Shown piece after piece: positions 5,197-6,161 of a stretch of DNA of 6,161 nt; position 1 is the stretch's first letter, and each line of letters opens with the position of its first letter. Position numbers and translations under genes: made by a program. The DNA lies in assembly GCA_025964075.1 (NCBI GenBank), contig JAOPZQ010000578.1:1-6161 (forward strand), given 5' to 3'. A model generated the notes under the pieces. That model did not search any database. It was not told where the DNA came from and worked only from the letters and a program-made list of their open reading frames with translations. Source of the stretch: Solirubrobacterales bacterium. GTDB taxonomy: Bacteria; Actinomycetota; Thermoleophilia; Solirubrobacterales; Solirubrobacteraceae.

Positions 5197-6161
5197 CCGC
5201 GCGAGCCCCGGGCAGGCGGCCGGGCCGTGGCGCTCGAGCGCGTTCGGACTGCCGCTCGAGGGCGACTTCGCCGCTCCGGGTCTCCCGATCGGCGCTCCCG
5301 CGCCCGCGCGTGCGCCGACCCGGCTCGCGCTGTGCTCCCGCGACGAGCTGGACGGCGACTGGCCGGCCGCCGAGGCCGAGCGCCTCGCGGTCGAGCACCT
5401 CGGCCGGGCCCGTCCGCAGCGGACGATCGACCACCACCCCCACGCGGGCTACCGCCTCTACGCCAACCACTTCGGCCTCGCGCGGGTGTCCCCCGACGGT
5501 CTCGAGGTCCGCTGCGCGCCACCCGGCGTGGCGCCGTGGCGCTGGCAGCGGTTCCTCGTCGGCCGCGTGCTGCCGTTCACCGCGGCGATCCGCGGGCTCG
5601 AGCCCGTGCACGCGGGCGCGGTGTGCCTCGACGGCGCCACCGTCGGCCTGATCGGCTCCTCCGGCGCCGGGAAGACGTCCGTCGTGCTGCGGATGGTGCT
5701 CGCCGGCGCCGGGTTCGTCTCCGACGACGTGCTCGTGCTCGAGCCGGACGGTCCCGACCTGCTCGCGCACGCGGGGGCCGCCGTCGCCGCCGTCCGCCCG
5801 GAGGAGGACCGCCTGCTCGGGCCGGACCGCCGGCGCGTCGGGCGCCTCCTGGGCCGCAGCGACAAGGTGTACCTCGAGGTCGTGCGCGAGGACCGCCCGC
5901 GACCCCTGCGGGCGCTCTACTTCCTCCAGCGCGGCACGGATCGCCGGGGCGTCGAGCTCGAGGCGCTCGAGCCCGACCCCACGCTCCTGCTGGGCTCGAC
6001 CTTCGTGATCGAGGTCCGGACCCGGGCCCGGCTCGTCGCCCAGATGGACGTCGCGAGCCGCCTCGCCCGCGACGTGCCGCTGTTCCGCGCCGCCGCCGGC
6101 CCCGACGTGGACGCCGCCACGCTCGCCGCCCGCCTCGCCGACCACGTCAGGGAGGTCGTGT
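5174..6161 (+). CDS. HprK-like P-loop serine kinase (3' end outside window)
   Basis: This frame is open to the window edge, giving 329 codons. The N-terminal part contains WRSSAFGLPLEGDF (19-32), typical of the uncharacterised HprK-related kinases that sit beside PqqD genes. The kinase core has H146 (VHAGAV), Walker A GSSGAGKTS (161-169) and FVSDDVLVLE (181-190) with the acidic pair D184-D185. As I recall HPr kinase/phosphorylase, its catalytic His, P-loop and Asp-Asp occur with the same spacing, so the key catalytic residues appear intact. LYFLQRG (248-254) is another family-like strand. Relatives in lasso-peptide clusters phosphorylate a serine of the peptide; the substrate here is unknown. 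GTG 5174, overlapping the PqqD gene by 23 bases, is the only usable start before the conserved N-terminus. No true HPr or PTS gene is nearby, so catabolite-repression HprK is unlikely. Confidence 0.82.
   Translation, partial: MGSSRSPDRASPGQAAGPWRSSAFGLPLEGDFAAPGLPIGAPAPARAPTRLALCSRDELDGDWPAAEAERLAVEHLGRARPQRTIDHHPHAGYRLYANHFGLARVSPDGLEVRCAPPGVAPWRWQRFLVGRVLPFTAAIRGLEPVHAGAVCLDGATVGLIGSSGAGKTSVVLRMVLAGAGFVSDDVLVLEPDGPDLLAHAGAAVAAVRPEEDRLLGPDRRRVGRLLGRSDKVYLEVVREDRPRPLRALYFLQRGTDRRGVELEALEPDPTLLLGSTFVIEVRTRARLVAQMDVASRLARDVPLFRAAAGPDVDAATLAARLADHVREVV

Noticed and set aside
5027..6145. A 372-codon open frame on the - strand opposite the PqqD and kinase genes
   Set aside because: It shows charged, repetitive composition without motifs, whereas the + strand frame carries a P-loop, SDD and family motifs.
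1..6161. tRNA, rRNA, CRISPR array, insertion sequence or attachment site
   Set aside because: I saw no cloverleaf, regular spaced repeats, transposase motifs or flanking terminal inverted repeats.

Overview
The window is very GC-rich DNA with strong G/C bias at third codon positions. All six supported genes lie on the + strand. The codon use, non-ATG starts and protein families point to a high-GC actinobacterium. A soil lineage of the Thermoleophilia/Solirubrobacterales type fits the style of the proteins, but that is an impression, not a placement.

Layout: (1) Positions 2-574 hold the 3' end of a gene for a secreted or membrane-anchored protein, with a long Pro/Thr/Gly/Ala-rich tail and no recognisable domain. 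(2) Positions 516-1652 encode a complete Leu/Val/Phe-type amino acid dehydrogenase, whose start codon is a genuine problem. (3) Positions 1653-1825 are a 173-base non-coding gap that can fold into at least three consecutive hairpins and ends in a good Shine-Dalgarno sequence. (4) From 1826 to the right edge runs a tightly packed five-gene operon: a WbaP/ExoY-type polyprenyl-phosphate sugar-1-phosphate transferase, an ABC exporter ATPase, an ABC-2 permease, a 93-residue PqqD-family protein, and a HprK-like P-loop kinase cut by the window edge. Junctions after the first gene are +22, -4, -1 and -23 bases, so translational coupling is likely.

How the operon genes may work together: the sugar transferase would start a lipid-linked glycan at the inner membrane, and the ATPase and permease form one two-component exporter. 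PqqD-like proteins are peptide-binding chaperones (RiPP recognition elements). PqqD plus HprK-like kinase pairs are known from lasso-peptide and related peptide-modification loci. Their fusion into an operon headed by a glycan-initiating transferase and an exporter is the most interesting thing here. It suggests either a modified-peptide locus embedded in a polysaccharide cluster, or a glycan cluster that has borrowed peptide-handling parts. No precursor peptide, cyclase or protease gene is inside the window, so the product cannot be named. The exporter ATPase also appears to lack the usual Q-loop glutamine and H-loop histidine.
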